A stretch of 36,479 bases of DNA from a virus: positions 1-36,479 of the IMG/VR virus record IMGVR_UViG_3300042559_001123; one strand, 5' to 3'. The position numbers and the translations under genes are program-made. The number at the start of each line of letters is the position of its first letter. The stretch's first letter is position 1. Shown here piece after piece: positions 7,401 through 16,786 of this stretch. A model generated the notes under the pieces. The model searched no databases, was not told the origin of the DNA, and worked only from the letters and a program-made list of their open reading frames with translations.

Positions 7401-10400
7401 TCTCGATATCTGCAATGCGACCGGCGCGATCTTCCTCCAGTTTCTCAATTGCCGGTGCGGGGTCAGAAACCGCCGCCGCCTTGATTGCATCGAGTGCCGC
7501 CTTGTTGTCCTGCATCAGTTGCAGGAATTTCAGTTTCGCCCTCTGGTAAACGGCAAGGCGACCCTCGGGGCCGCGATTGACCGCATCCACGGCGGATGCG
7601 ACTCGGTCGATCTCCCCTTGTTCGCGGATGCTGTAGAACGGGGTCGAGAGGTCGGGTGCAAGTTGATCTCGGAGGGTAAGCCGGTTGTTGTACAACTCCA
7701 TTGCCCCTTCTTCGATTTGTGCATCCGTTATGTTTGGGATGAGGTTCATTGGCCCTTCTGACGCAACAACCCCTCGGATGTGTTCGGCAAGCGTCTGGTC
7801 TTGGTTGTCCACTCGTCCTGTCAAATAGTCCTCAACGGATTCAAGCATCATGCCGGTTGGGTCGTAATCCCGATCCATGTAATCGACCGCCTCCTCCACC
7901 TCAAAAGACTCATCCTCCATCTCCTGTTGTTGAGATTCGATTTTTTGGAAAAGGGATTCCAATTCGCTTTCGTAGGTTCCAATCCTTCGATTGGTTCCTC
8001 CCGCCTCGTACATAGCGTCCAGTTCTTGAGATAGAAAATTGATGCGATCCACATCGTTGTTTTCTCGGATGCTGTAGGAGAGATCGGAAATCTTCCCATC
8101 CCCGTATTGTGGGTCAGTTACGAAAACTACATTGCCTATCTGGTATGCTTTTGATGCTCCCGTGATTTGCTGACCTGTAGATCGGTCGTAGTAGTAGCTA
8201 TGCCGGTCGGGATTGTATCCAACTTGAGTCCAATTTTCCAAACCCAATGGCATTGATTGGTCTTCTGCCCAATCCCCTTTGATAACAATGTGTGGCCCTT
8301 TTGCCCCTCCGAGTGCTATTGCCAGAGATTTTTTTTCGTTCAGCACAAACCTTGGATTGTCGATGGCGGCGGCGGCGGAATAGGCTTTCCCTTCTGGCGT
8401 GTCTATCACAACAACGCCAACCCCGTAGTCTGTCCATGCAGGAACATCTTGTCGGATGTTGACAGGTTGCCGTTCTGGTATTTCTGAAACAGAAATTCGT
8501 TTGTTCGGTTTTGATGCGGTTGCATTGTCCACCTCTTCCTGTGTGGGAAGGTCTTTTTCAGATTGTGGAACAGGCGCGAGTTGCGCGGGGAAATGCTCGT
8601 TGATTGCTTCCTCGATAACTTCCCGAGGAATGTCTTCTCCGTTTGACCGGCGTTGCAACAAATCCCGCACGATTGGAGAAAATGCGCGACCTTCTTTGGT
8701 TACTTCGACGCTCTTCCACCCTTCGTATTGTTGAAGAATTGGAGATGCTTCGCGAACCGAGTAGTTCTGCATCGCATAGTAGAGACCCTCATGGGTGGTC
8801 TGGATGTCCTTGGCGGCGTCCCAAATCCAATGGTGGATGATGTGAGGTGCGACCTCTTTCGGAATCTTTTTCCCGCCCTTTGCTTTGTCCCGTAGCCCGA
8901 GGATTGCTGTTCGGATGCGCTCGAAAAGGTCTCGGCGTGTTGCCGCTTGACCAGATGCCTTTTTGGCAATCGCGGCGATCATCTTCTGATCCTCGGTTGC
9001 ACGGGTCGTGTCTCCCACGCCAGCAAGCCACATATTGAGTTCCACGGCATCGATGGTTGACCAACCGCCAAACCCGAGGAAATGCGATACAAACCCCTTC
9101 TTGCCTTCGCCAATACCTACTGCACTCATCACCGCCTTTTCCAATTTCTCGGGGTCACCCTTTGCGGCGTTTATGCGGTCGGTGAGTTCCTTGAGATTGG
9201 TGAGGTTTGCCTTCTTACCCTTGGGCAATCCAACTGACCCCGATGTCTGAATCCGTTTGCCCTCGGTCATTCCCTCTGGCAACTCGACCGGCGTGTCTTT
9301 GTTGTCTATGGAGAAACTCCACTTGCCATTTTCATTGACCTCAACTTGCACCGCCTTGCCTTCCACAATGATCGTCTGGTCGGTATTTTTCTCACCTGTG
9401 CCGGTGACCCTCCACCTTTCGCGAAGGTCGTTTCTTCCGAATGCATCTCGTAACAGCAAGCCGGTCTCCCAATCCTCGGCGTTGAACACGCCCTTTTCGA
9501 CATTGTCCAAGGCGCGTTGACCCTCTGGCGTCCCGAGCCAGTATGCCGCCAATTCCTCGGGTCGCATCTGCAACTGACCCCTTGTGCCGGTGGTCGTGAA
9601 CATGGGGTCGGGGTTGAAGGATATGCCTTCCGCCTGTGCTTTGTTCCCGATGGTCGCGACATCGATGGCATCCGCGCCAATGCTGGCAATGGTCATCCAG
9701 TAGGCTTTTGCCACATCCCGAGGCGAGACCTTGCCGTCCACCAAATCCTGTCTCTTGTCCATCATGTAGGAGACAATCGGTTCAAGGTATTCGGGGAATT
9801 CCCCAAGCATGGCGACCATGCGCGGAGTCGGGGTCAGTTTCGAGGATTCCAGTTTTGTGCGGATATCATTTGCGGACATCGCCCCCACAATCTTGGCAAT
9901 CTGGTCGGCGGACTTCTTGGTCTCCTTGACCGAGTAGGAGATGAGATCGTCCATTTTCCATCGCTCGTTGTCCTGCGACATCATTTCCTTGGCAATGGAT
10001 GGTTTCACCTCCGCAAGAGTGCGGAACTTCATCATTCTGGCGACCGGCTTGCCTTTAAGAATGAATCCGTAGGATTTGTGTTCTGGCACTCCAAGTTGCT
10101 TTGCCGTCATCGCGGGGTCGGTTCCCTCTGGAACCTTCTCAATTTTGATGATGCCAACAATAGTCTGTGCCGGTAGCCCCGCAAACGAGGGTTCCTCGAC
10201 ATCTTTCACCATATTCACGGCATCGGGAAACCCCGCCTTGGTGTTGGTTTTTGTAAGCAACTCTTGGTAGTCCGCTTGATTCTTGGTCTTGTTGAAAGTC
10301 TTTTTGAAATAGGCACTCCCTCTTTTGCCTTGAGGCATACCAACAATTGCCTTTTCCGCTTCAGCAAGTGATTTCCAAGGAGTGGAATGTCCTGTGAATT

Positions 10401-13400
10401 TCTTGTCCGTTTTTACCCATGCTGGATTCCCTTTTCTGGTAAAAAGCAAATTCCCCTCTGCATCGGTGGCTTGAATCTTTTCTTTTTCAAAAACAGGAGA
10501 CCCCTCCTTGTTGAATTTCAGTTTCCCGTTTTTGTCCTTTTTCTGAATATCTGTATCCCTCGTAGCGTCTACTTTTTTGGTCACATACTTCTCACGCACT
10601 CGGTTAAGTTCGGCGAGTGCTTTGGCGTTTGTGAGTTTCCCTGCGGCGATGTTTTGCCGCAACTGCTCAAACCACATCATTGCAAATGATTTGTTACCAA
10701 TAACATTACCCTCGACCATTATGGACAAGGCAAGGTATCCACCACTATCCATTGCTCGGTTGTACAATGCCCGAGCAGTTGACCTTGAATTGAATGCCCA
10801 TCCCACACCGGCCTTGAGGTTCTCTACGATGGACGGGAACCCCATTCCTCCCTGCAAAGGAATTCCGAGGTAGTCTCCTCCCGCCTTCATGCGGTCGATG
10901 AAAACGGAACGGATGATCCCGCCCGATTCCTTTTTGATCTTGGCAAAGAGTTTGGCATCCATCGGGACAAACGAGGTTGGCAAGACTCGGACGCTATAGT
11001 TCCAATCATCTGACCAAGGGATTTCCTTCCACTCCTTGCCGGTTTGCTTGTCGGGATCGATCTCGTCAATTTTGACATCTGGAGCAGGGTCTCCCGATTC
11101 GGTTGCAGGATCGGATGCTCGTTCATCGGGATCGCCCGAGGTGTCCCTCACCGAAAGGTTCGGATCGATGGATGCGGCGGTCTGGTCGCTGATGCGGTCG
11201 AGACGAACCTGTGGATCGATGCCGAGGGATTGCTCAAGGGCGGTCTGGAAGTCGGCGTCAATTGCGCCGGTCTTGAATGCCTCGTCCATCTTGAGGAATC
11301 GTGCGAGTGCCTCTTTGAAAACGGCGGCGATGCGCTTGATGTAGTCAACGAAGGATTGCGGCATCGAGGTCTCATCGATGCGACCCATGACAAAGTCCTC
11401 GGTCACCTGTGCGAGGGATTCGATCACCTCCATCTCGGTGGCGCGTTTGAGTTCGCGACCCGTTGCCGCCTCGGTCTGTTCAAGCCAGTTCTGATAGGTA
11501 TCGAGCGTGTAGGTTCCGTTGGCGAGGGCGACCTTGAAGAACCCGTGGTTGATCTCTTCCAGAGCATCGCGGGGAGAGGCATTCTCCTTCAGTTTGATGA
11601 CCGCCCGATAGACCCCGTCTTTTACTTGCTCAATGGTGGTCTCGCCGAGGATGTAAAGTTTGTTCGGGTCTTTCCCTTGGAGGTCTCCAAATTTGAGACG
11701 CGCCATGAGGTTGTCTATGCCCTTCTGATCGCCGATGCCTTCCATTTCCACCATTCGTTGCGCGACCGAAACCGGCTTTTCATCGGTAGAGATGTCGGGA
11801 TTTTCCAAGACCTTCGATGCCCAATTGAGCAGTTCGGCGGTGGTGGATTTCTCGTTGGTGAGGTTTGCAGAGGTGTTCTGTGAGATGACCTCCATTGCCG
11901 CATCGATGTCTCCAAACCTTCCCACCTCTTCTCCCTTGTAGTCGGAGACGATCCATTCCGCCGTGCCGTCCTCTTTGCGTTCCACGGCGAGGTTGTGGTC
12001 GGTGTCGGTCTGCTTGATCTGCTGGAGTTGTTGGTTGAGGTATTGTAACCCCCGTGCCTTGTCCTCCTCGGTGCGGGACTGCCATGCTTCTTGGATGCGT
12101 TCATCCATGTCGGCTCGGGTCTCGGAGGCGAGGATGGTTTCGATTTTCTCTTCGGAGATTCCTAATCCCCGCAAGCGTTCGCGGGTGACTTCGGTGTTCA
12201 CATTCTTGAGGTTGCCGGTCGAGGCAAACCCACCTCCAATGAGGGCGAGAGGTAAGGTGGCAAAGAAAACCTCGGGTCGGGTTTCCCACCAGTTCCCGAG
12301 TTCCTGCATAAAATCCTTGTCGGGCATATCCTCGCGAAGCGAAGCGACGATGGTTTCGACCACCGGCGCGATCATGTCTTGCGCCCCTTCTTGCAGGAAT
12401 TGCTCGGTCTGGATCACTCCAACCCGCTTGAGGTAATTGGCAACCCCGCCCTTCTGCATTCCCTTGAGAACCCCGCCAAAGACCTTTGATTTGCCAGCGA
12501 GTGAGGCAATTTGGAATCGGTCGATCACCGCATTCATTCCACCTTCCACAAGTGCGAGGGTCGATGCCGCGCCCAAATCCATTTCCTCGTTTTCAAGAAG
12601 GATTCGGTCGAGTTCGTTTTGCTGGTATGCCAACACGCCGAAGAATGGATTCACGGCAACCGCACCCATGAGAGGGATGCTACCGGCAAGACCATACGCG
12701 CCTCGCTCAACCGCCCCGAGGAGACCTCCCTGCGCGAGCGGCTTGATGGGATCGACGCCGGTCTTTGCAAGATTCCGTAGTTTGCGAACCATCTTCATCG
12801 ACTTCATGCCTTCCTCGGCATTTTGTCGGATCAAATCCTTTTCCTCGGGCGTTGCCTTCCTCCAATTGTTTTGGAGTGGTTCCTCGTAGCCGGTCTCGTC
12901 GGGTTGTCCCATCGATGCCATCTGGAGGTATTTTGGCAGTTCCCGCGCCGTGCGGGGGTTCTGGTATTCACCGGCGGGGAGGGATTCCGAATCTACGGGA
13001 ACCCACACATCATCCTTCTCGACTGCTTTCAGTCGGTTTAAAGCCTCGGCTTGACCCGTAAAAATGTCGTTGGCGGGAATCCAATCAAATCCACGGGAGA
13101 GGGATTCCCCGAGGTTTTTCGCCAATTGCGACCACGCGCCTCGGTCGATCTGTTGCGCCTCGGCGGCGAGGGAGACATATTGCGAGACCTTGGTAAATTG
13201 CTCTGGAGTGAGGTCGCGGAGATTGCGCCCGAGGTCATCCAATTGGTCTTGGGTCGCCTTGCCTTGTGTAAAATCGACAAGGGTCTTGAAAGTGGGTGCG
13301 GCGAATTGCCGCACATCCTTGAGGTCATCGAGCGTGTTGCGATACATCTCACCGGCATTCCGAGCCAAAAGCCATTGCCGGTCGGGAGTGGCGAGTTCTG

Positions 13401-14097
13401 GGTATTTTGCCATCCACTCGGAAAGTGTCCGCCCTTGGTCGCGAACCATCGGGAATTCTTGCCCGTAGTTGGTCGCATTGAGGGCATCCATGACCGCCAT
13501 CATGTTGAGGTCATCGAGTGCCTTTTCGGTCGTTTGCCGGTTATTGAAGTGATCCGCCAGCATTTGCCGGTATTCCCCCTCGGACTTCGGCGCGTTCTTC
13601 CCGAGCTTCGCGGCGACCAGTTTTTTGTAGAGGGTGTAGTCGGAATCCTTGAGTTGCTCCACCGGCGTATCCAGCATGAAGGCGGTCGCCCTCCAGTTGG
13701 TTGCCATGTCCTTGAAGGCTTGCGGGTCGTAGGATTCCGAGGCGAGGTCAACCACATCGGGCGCGACTCCTCCAAGGTTGTCGCGATCCGAAAGCATTGC
13801 CGTGATGTCCTTCCCCTCTTGCCGGTAGCTTTTCGCGGAACTCCATTGGTCTCCGAAAGGGGTGCTGTTGCCGGTCACGCTTTCGTTGAACGACATTCCC
13901 CTGCGACCGGCGAAGACCTCGTCAAGTGGTCTGTCCTCTGGCATTACTGGATCGGGAGTTGGCGCGGGGAGTGGTGTAGGAACCGGCGGCGGCAAGGCAC
14001 TTGGGGTTGCGGCGTTTTCGTCTTCATCTGGAGTCCTCGCCGGTATTGGGGTGGGCATCGGGTCGGGAAGAACGGAGGTATTGAATGGGTCTGCCAT
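4477..14097 (-). CDS. Giant polyvalent virion protein (3206 aa)
   Basis: A single uninterrupted ORF covering a quarter of the genome. The first 60 residues are a Pro/Thr/Ala-rich linker. A hydrophobic glycine-rich region follows at about 455-500 (GAYGLAGSIPLMGAVAVNPF). At about 846-853 the segment EEINHGFF looks like a zincin helix that has lost its first His. A domain at about 1020-1120 (IPWSDDWNYSVRVLPTSFVP) and one at about 1875-2020 (containing YYYDRSTGQQ) resemble segments of large phage polyvalent proteins of the DarB-like type. Long coiled coils lie at about 2150-2350. The C-terminal 650 residues resemble LPD38-type tails, with a membrane-like stretch near 3055. It follows a RlpA-like internal virion protein and precedes the fibres, so it is probably packaged and ejected with the DNA, acting on host defence or the envelope. 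Domain names are by resemblance only. Confidence 0.7.
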   Translation of the reverse strand: MADPFNTSVLPDPMPTPIPARTPDEDENAATPSALPPPVPTPLPAPTPDPVMPEDRPLDEVFAGRRGMSFNESVTGNSTPFGDQWSSAKSYRQEGKDITAMLSDRDNLGGVAPDVVDLASESYDPQAFKDMATNWRATAFMLDTPVEQLKDSDYTLYKKLVAAKLGKNAPKSEGEYRQMLADHFNNRQTTEKALDDLNMMAVMDALNATNYGQEFPMVRDQGRTLSEWMAKYPELATPDRQWLLARNAGEMYRNTLDDLKDVRQFAAPTFKTLVDFTQGKATQDQLDDLGRNLRDLTPEQFTKVSQYVSLAAEAQQIDRGAWSQLAKNLGESLSRGFDWIPANDIFTGQAEALNRLKAVEKDDVWVPVDSESLPAGEYQNPRTARELPKYLQMASMGQPDETGYEEPLQNNWRKATPEEKDLIRQNAEEGMKSMKMVRKLRNLAKTGVDPIKPLAQGGLLGAVERGAYGLAGSIPLMGAVAVNPFFGVLAYQQNELDRILLENEEMDLGAASTLALVEGGMNAVIDRFQIASLAGKSKVFGGVLKGMQKGGVANYLKRVGVIQTEQFLQEGAQDMIAPVVETIVASLREDMPDKDFMQELGNWWETRPEVFFATLPLALIGGGFASTGNLKNVNTEVTRERLRGLGISEEKIETILASETRADMDERIQEAWQSRTEEDKARGLQYLNQQLQQIKQTDTDHNLAVERKEDGTAEWIVSDYKGEEVGRFGDIDAAMEVISQNTSANLTNEKSTTAELLNWASKVLENPDISTDEKPVSVAQRMVEMEGIGDQKGIDNLMARLKFGDLQGKDPNKLYILGETTIEQVKDGVYRAVIKLKENASPRDALEEINHGFFKVALANGTYTLDTYQNWLEQTEAATGRELKRATEMEVIESLAQVTEDFVMGRIDETSMPQSFVDYIKRIAAVFKEALARFLKMDEAFKTGAIDADFQTALEQSLGIDPQVRLDRISDQTAASIDPNLSVRDTSGDPDERASDPATESGDPAPDVKIDEIDPDKQTGKEWKEIPWSDDWNYSVRVLPTSFVPMDAKLFAKIKKESGGIIRSVFIDRMKAGGDYLGIPLQGGMGFPSIVENLKAGVGWAFNSRSTARALYNRAMDSGGYLALSIMVEGNVIGNKSFAMMWFEQLRQNIAAGKLTNAKALAELNRVREKYVTKKVDATRDTDIQKKDKNGKLKFNKEGSPVFEKEKIQATDAEGNLLFTRKGNPAWVKTDKKFTGHSTPWKSLAEAEKAIVGMPQGKRGSAYFKKTFNKTKNQADYQELLTKTNTKAGFPDAVNMVKDVEEPSFAGLPAQTIVGIIKIEKVPEGTDPAMTAKQLGVPEHKSYGFILKGKPVARMMKFRTLAEVKPSIAKEMMSQDNERWKMDDLISYSVKETKKSADQIAKIVGAMSANDIRTKLESSKLTPTPRMVAMLGEFPEYLEPIVSYMMDKRQDLVDGKVSPRDVAKAYWMTIASIGADAIDVATIGNKAQAEGISFNPDPMFTTTGTRGQLQMRPEELAAYWLGTPEGQRALDNVEKGVFNAEDWETGLLLRDAFGRNDLRERWRVTGTGEKNTDQTIIVEGKAVQVEVNENGKWSFSIDNKDTPVELPEGMTEGKRIQTSGSVGLPKGKKANLTNLKELTDRINAAKGDPEKLEKAVMSAVGIGEGKKGFVSHFLGFGGWSTIDAVELNMWLAGVGDTTRATEDQKMIAAIAKKASGQAATRRDLFERIRTAILGLRDKAKGGKKIPKEVAPHIIHHWIWDAAKDIQTTHEGLYYAMQNYSVREASPILQQYEGWKSVEVTKEGRAFSPIVRDLLQRRSNGEDIPREVIEEAINEHFPAQLAPVPQSEKDLPTQEEVDNATASKPNKRISVSEIPERQPVNIRQDVPAWTDYGVGVVVIDTPEGKAYSAAAAIDNPRFVLNEKKSLAIALGGAKGPHIVIKGDWAEDQSMPLGLENWTQVGYNPDRHSYYYDRSTGQQITGASKAYQIGNVVFVTDPQYGDGKISDLSYSIRENNDVDRINFLSQELDAMYEAGGTNRRIGTYESELESLFQKIESQQQEMEDESFEVEEAVDYMDRDYDPTGMMLESVEDYLTGRVDNQDQTLAEHIRGVVASEGPMNLIPNITDAQIEEGAMELYNNRLTLRDQLAPDLSTPFYSIREQGEIDRVASAVDAVNRGPEGRLAVYQRAKLKFLQLMQDNKAALDAIKAAAVSDPAPAIEKLEEDRAGRIADIETEEIAEVQSALQDNAVQFASRIEDAIDSEDKAQLNADAKDRAKILEKGIREKYTERKKQVEQEVAAEKRKVSEVSESRRVASNAVYREKVKYEKLAQAVAELDGLLKVLPREVIGKVGGFSSLTKIGGGEKALADFFVKRVEMVDAQLERYLNEEYDTELDRIFERAKPKKAKAGEKPKGIGAEIQNLFAILKEARDFNAREVSAHLAGIDDKLATGELSAEEEAALKQEAALVTLVGNWKPKYQGYTDPTTGKIGYAKVDNGADSNRRATAVDALRETWARGFAEYRAKEIAKRQQRETEQRMAIQSTGKTGDMTKRKDKQLADAGLGAKFRNALFNLVSWDQFTGLLFGNNSAVANRVSDLQRRADNQKEDAIQIKTEAIESLFTRLAGGNRLDGESLRWDMSQMSMVVDGLKLSELEGLTATMMWMQSDGKRHMEGRFDENGNRISAWGYTQAFIDKIEGALSPEAKEVRQFLLDNYDREYQRINSVYRQLNGINLPQIKNYSPLIVAPQNAPMGMTNDPVTGVPVSAASINPSSLRTRGTATAEPQFRDAIQTFIAHTKQMEHWMAYAPMLSEVNGILRNREVQNAIEEKGGIEAKKVLNLWLDLFAQGGNRDASNQLDLSQQITGMAGRGAQMALVGRLGTLLIQSTQLGAAIAEMPTGSYVVRLSKLLTGNLGWGEALNSPYVQRRIREMPPVVQQALEGLAATQPNRLKYEVARIGRLISGTDGLMTAGTFAIVFDYHFTQAKKMGFTEPDARAYARNVAERATDRLAQPTRMGARSIFELTQTNAYAKVGWAFASEARKNLALAAYATANKPAGEATRTIAGLLLLNIIFSSLIRNAWRDARDEEDEEWFDDRNWSVKRMLLAAATEPFYGLPFIGAAIEEGAYVAAGEYNMTGSILSPTRAIRAMMKLPDALSGERDIEDMMKDLQAILSVMGLFNQNLAATTSLSNIAIDAFTLGKNAKENLEN
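6782..6797. promoter_or_regulatory. Exact AGGTGT-GCAG-ACACCT palindrome inside the giant gene
   Basis: One of four exact copies of the 6-4-6 palindrome. It lies deep inside a coding region, where it encodes part of EVSAHL, far from any gene start. A roadblock, packaging or DNA-organising role would fit an internal site better than promoter control. Function unknown. Confidence 0.5.
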
Positions 14098-14098
14098 G

Positions 14099-16024
14099 TT
14101 AAGATTCTGCTGTATACCGAGGGACTACTTTGTAGGTGATTTGGTCTTTGCCTTTTGTTCCGAGTGATCGGTGGACTGCGCCGGTAAGGTCAATGGTGCG
14201 TCCGTTGCGCTTTTCAACCGCCACAGATGGGCCGAGGTCAGCAATTGGCACTCGGACTTCCTTGTCGCCTTTCCGCACGATGACATCGTAGTCACCGGCC
14301 TTGCCAATAGGGATTCCATGTTCGGCAAGTGCGGCTTTAGAAAGTGATGCGCCCATGTACTCGGGGTCGCCTGTTTTTGCACCGGCATATTTGCCGAGTT
14401 GGTTGTCTTCCTCATCGCGAGACCCGTCCACATTGGTTCCGAAAGATGTGGCAATTGCTGGTTTGAAATCTCCCGTCATTGAGGTCTTGGGAGAAGGAAC
14501 CGGCGCGGGGGTTGCGGTTGGTTTTGCGGGGGCCGGTGTTTCGGTAGGAAACATTGATCTCCACGCCTTTTTGAAAAGTCCAGATTCTGCATTGAGTGCC
14601 GCCTTGGCTTGCGCCGGTAGAAGCATCTGGTTTAAAAACTCGTCGGCATCCCGTTGGTTGGTAATTCCTGCTTTGCGGAATTTTTCCAACGCATCCATTT
14701 TGGCGGTTTCAATCACCAGTTCCTGTTGCACATATTCGGGAGATTGCTTTTCCCCGCTTGCTTTTTGGGGGACTGCTCCAAAAAGCCCCATGCTTGCTTG
14801 CAGATTGAGTTTGTTGGCAACATACTTCTCAAGGTCGGTGTTAGGTTTCAGCACCCCTCCGTTCTGCGACATCTCGGTGACCTTCTTCATCATTCCCTGC
14901 GTGATAGGTTCAAGGTGAGGATCGGGAATGTTCTCGGTTGCCCATGTGAGCATTTCGAGCATCTCTCGGGCGGGGTTTTCGGTAGTCGGAAAAGCGGCAA
15001 GTTTATTAACCCCTTGCTTGATGAGTGCCTCGGATTCAACGGAACCGGCGTTACTATTGGTCAGTCTTCGTTCAAGGGCGGTTTTGTTTTTTTCGTCGAG
15101 ACTTTTGTATATCGGGTTTTCGCGCAATGCAGAAATAGTTGGGACAGATCGGGTATCGATCAAAGAAGTAATCGTTGTGAGTTTTTCCGTAGTCTGGATC
15201 GTGTGTGCCATTTCAGCGGCTTTTGCATAGCGGGGATAGGTTTCAATCGAGATGTTCTTGATGTCTGGGATTGGTGTTCCGCTTACGAATGCTTTTTCCA
15301 ATTTCTGCGCCATCATCACAGGATCGGCGTTGATAGCTTGCATGAGAGTGAGATTGTCCTTCGCGCCATCAATTGATGCTTTGGTGCTTGCGAATTGGCT
15401 CGGGGAAATCCGCCGTGCCGTGAGCAAAGATTCGTTCATGCTTGCGGCATCATCGAATTGCCCCGAGGTGATCATGGTCTGCAATGAAGCGAGTTTGCGT
15501 CCTTCGTCCTGTTCAAGACTCGCGATGTGTGCGGCGAGGGAGTATTCCGCCATGTCCTTGGATGCCGCCCGAATGGCATCTCCTTCGACATAGCGTCTTC
15601 CGAAAGGAGAGATGCCGTTAAACAAAGCAGGGTTCAACTGCCCGTCTTTGGTGTGGTAAGCATTTTTGACAATGACGGGATACATTGACGGGTTAGCACC
15701 CGCCAATTCCTGCTTCATCTGACCTTGGAGATCGGTGAGGTTGTTGAGGAATTGTGCGGTGGACTCCGCATTGACCATACGGGTGTAATACCCTGTGGCA
15801 TCGGCGAGGTTATTGCTGGTCTGAACGATGTCTGCGCCGACATTTTGCATGGCATTGCCCATCGCCGATTCCGCTCGGGCATCGACCATCATCCCTCGGT
15901 ATCCCTCGCGAATTTGCGAGATTGCCTGTCCTCCTACCTCGTCCCTCGGGAATTGCGGGTTGGCAAGGGCAGGTTTGCCACCCATCGGAGCATTCGGAAT
16001 TTCAGCAAGTGGGATTCGTGCCAT
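14099..16024 (-). CDS. Internal virion protein with C-terminal RlpA-like domain
   Basis: A 641-residue protein starting MARIPLAEIPNAPMGGKPAL. Residues 1-480 are largely helical, without obvious membrane segments, as in podovirus internal core or ejection proteins. A Pro/Ala-rich linker (TPAPAKPTATPAPVPSPKT) at about 493-512 leads to a final domain of about 125 residues. There GKAGDYDVIVRKGDKEVRVP followed by IADLGPSV and GRTIDLTGAVHRSLG matches the double-psi beta-barrel pattern of RlpA (DRGP...R.IDLS.AA). Such a domain would bind or cleave peptidoglycan, so I infer a role in opening the wall during DNA ejection. The gene stops one base before the giant protein ATG. Confidence 0.7.
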   Translation of the reverse strand: MARIPLAEIPNAPMGGKPALANPQFPRDEVGGQAISQIREGYRGMMVDARAESAMGNAMQNVGADIVQTSNNLADATGYYTRMVNAESTAQFLNNLTDLQGQMKQELAGANPSMYPVIVKNAYHTKDGQLNPALFNGISPFGRRYVEGDAIRAASKDMAEYSLAAHIASLEQDEGRKLASLQTMITSGQFDDAASMNESLLTARRISPSQFASTKASIDGAKDNLTLMQAINADPVMMAQKLEKAFVSGTPIPDIKNISIETYPRYAKAAEMAHTIQTTEKLTTITSLIDTRSVPTISALRENPIYKSLDEKNKTALERRLTNSNAGSVESEALIKQGVNKLAAFPTTENPAREMLEMLTWATENIPDPHLEPITQGMMKKVTEMSQNGGVLKPNTDLEKYVANKLNLQASMGLFGAVPQKASGEKQSPEYVQQELVIETAKMDALEKFRKAGITNQRDADEFLNQMLLPAQAKAALNAESGLFKKAWRSMFPTETPAPAKPTATPAPVPSPKTSMTGDFKPAIATSFGTNVDGSRDEEDNQLGKYAGAKTGDPEYMGASLSKAALAEHGIPIGKAGDYDVIVRKGDKEVRVPIADLGPSVAVEKRNGRTIDLTGAVHRSLGTKGKDQITYKVVPRYTAES

Positions 16025-16030
16025 AGTAAG

Positions 16031-16786
16031 TTATTGTCGGGCAGTCGGCGTTGAGGTTGTCGAAGCGACATTGTTGTTCGCCGTCGGGGCGCGAAGGTTT
16101 GAGTAAAGTTGAACGGAATTAGCGAGACCCGAGGAAAAATTGCTAACCGCATTGCCGTAGCCAGAAATCAAAGATGCGGTTGCCATAGAATTGCTTGCCA
16201 TTTGCGTAGCGTTTGCCGCGATAACTCCTGTCTTTTCTGTCCAATCAGCCATTTGTTGGGCATAGAGATATTGTTTGGAGGTTTCCTTAGTGAGTTCTGC
16301 TTGGTAGGTCTGCATCTTTGCTTCCCAATCGATTGCCTGCACATCGAGGTTGGTTTTGTAAGCGGCATCCATTCGGTTGAGTTGTGCCATACCGGCGTTG
16401 TATGCCTCGACCACCAACGGAGACCCTGTGTCGCTTTGCACTCCCGATGCCCCGTAAGAAGCGGAAGTCGCCGATTTGTCTTGATCACTTTGCATGACGA
16501 GACGCTTGATTGCTTCAAACCCCTGTGCCTCGGTGGATCGTGCTTGGTCGCGAAGCACAACAGCATTGTTGTTAAAAACCTGCACTTGAGCCATTGCGGT
16601 TTTGTAATTGAGTTGTGCTTGAAACCTTTGCACAGCGGCGGTCGCCTTTGCTTGCATTTTTTGGATGCGAGCATTTTCCTTCGCCGCCTTTGTTTGTGCC
16701 TTTTCCGATTTGTTTGCACCATAAATTGACACTCCCGTTCCTACTGCTGACAATAGAAGAGTCCCCCCTGATATCCAGTAACTCAT
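16031..16786 (-). CDS. Internal virion protein, T7 gp14-like
   Basis: A 251-residue protein, MSYWISGGTLLLSAVGTG at the start, with an N-terminal hydrophobic, glycine-rich segment (residues 5-25). A long alanine- and glutamine-rich helical body follows (KSEKAQTKAAKENARIQKMQ) with low-complexity Ser/Asn/Thr at the end. This is the usual look of T7 gp14-type ejection proteins that insert into the outer membrane. The start is supported by AAGGA about 10 nt upstream and by an ATGA overlap with the cupin-like gene. It sits between tail tube B and the larger internal protein, the expected place. Confidence 0.7.
   Translation of the reverse strand: MSYWISGGTLLLSAVGTGVSIYGANKSEKAQTKAAKENARIQKMQAKATAAVQRFQAQLNYKTAMAQVQVFNNNAVVLRDQARSTEAQGFEAIKRLVMQSDQDKSATSASYGASGVQSDTGSPLVVEAYNAGMAQLNRMDAAYKTNLDVQAIDWEAKMQTYQAELTKETSKQYLYAQQMADWTEKTGVIAANATQMASNSMATASLISGYGNAVSNFSSGLANSVQLYSNLRAPTANNNVASTTSTPTARQ

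Noticed and set aside
4477-14097. N4-type virion RNA polymerase in the giant ORF
   Set aside because: The size is similar, but I see no T7-like polymerase motifs; the segments instead resemble polyvalent-protein domains.
13051-14139. A 362-codon plus-strand ORF and many other plus-strand ORFs
   Set aside because: They are antisense to strongly supported genes, have no recognisable domains, and reflect the codon bias of the minus-strand genes.
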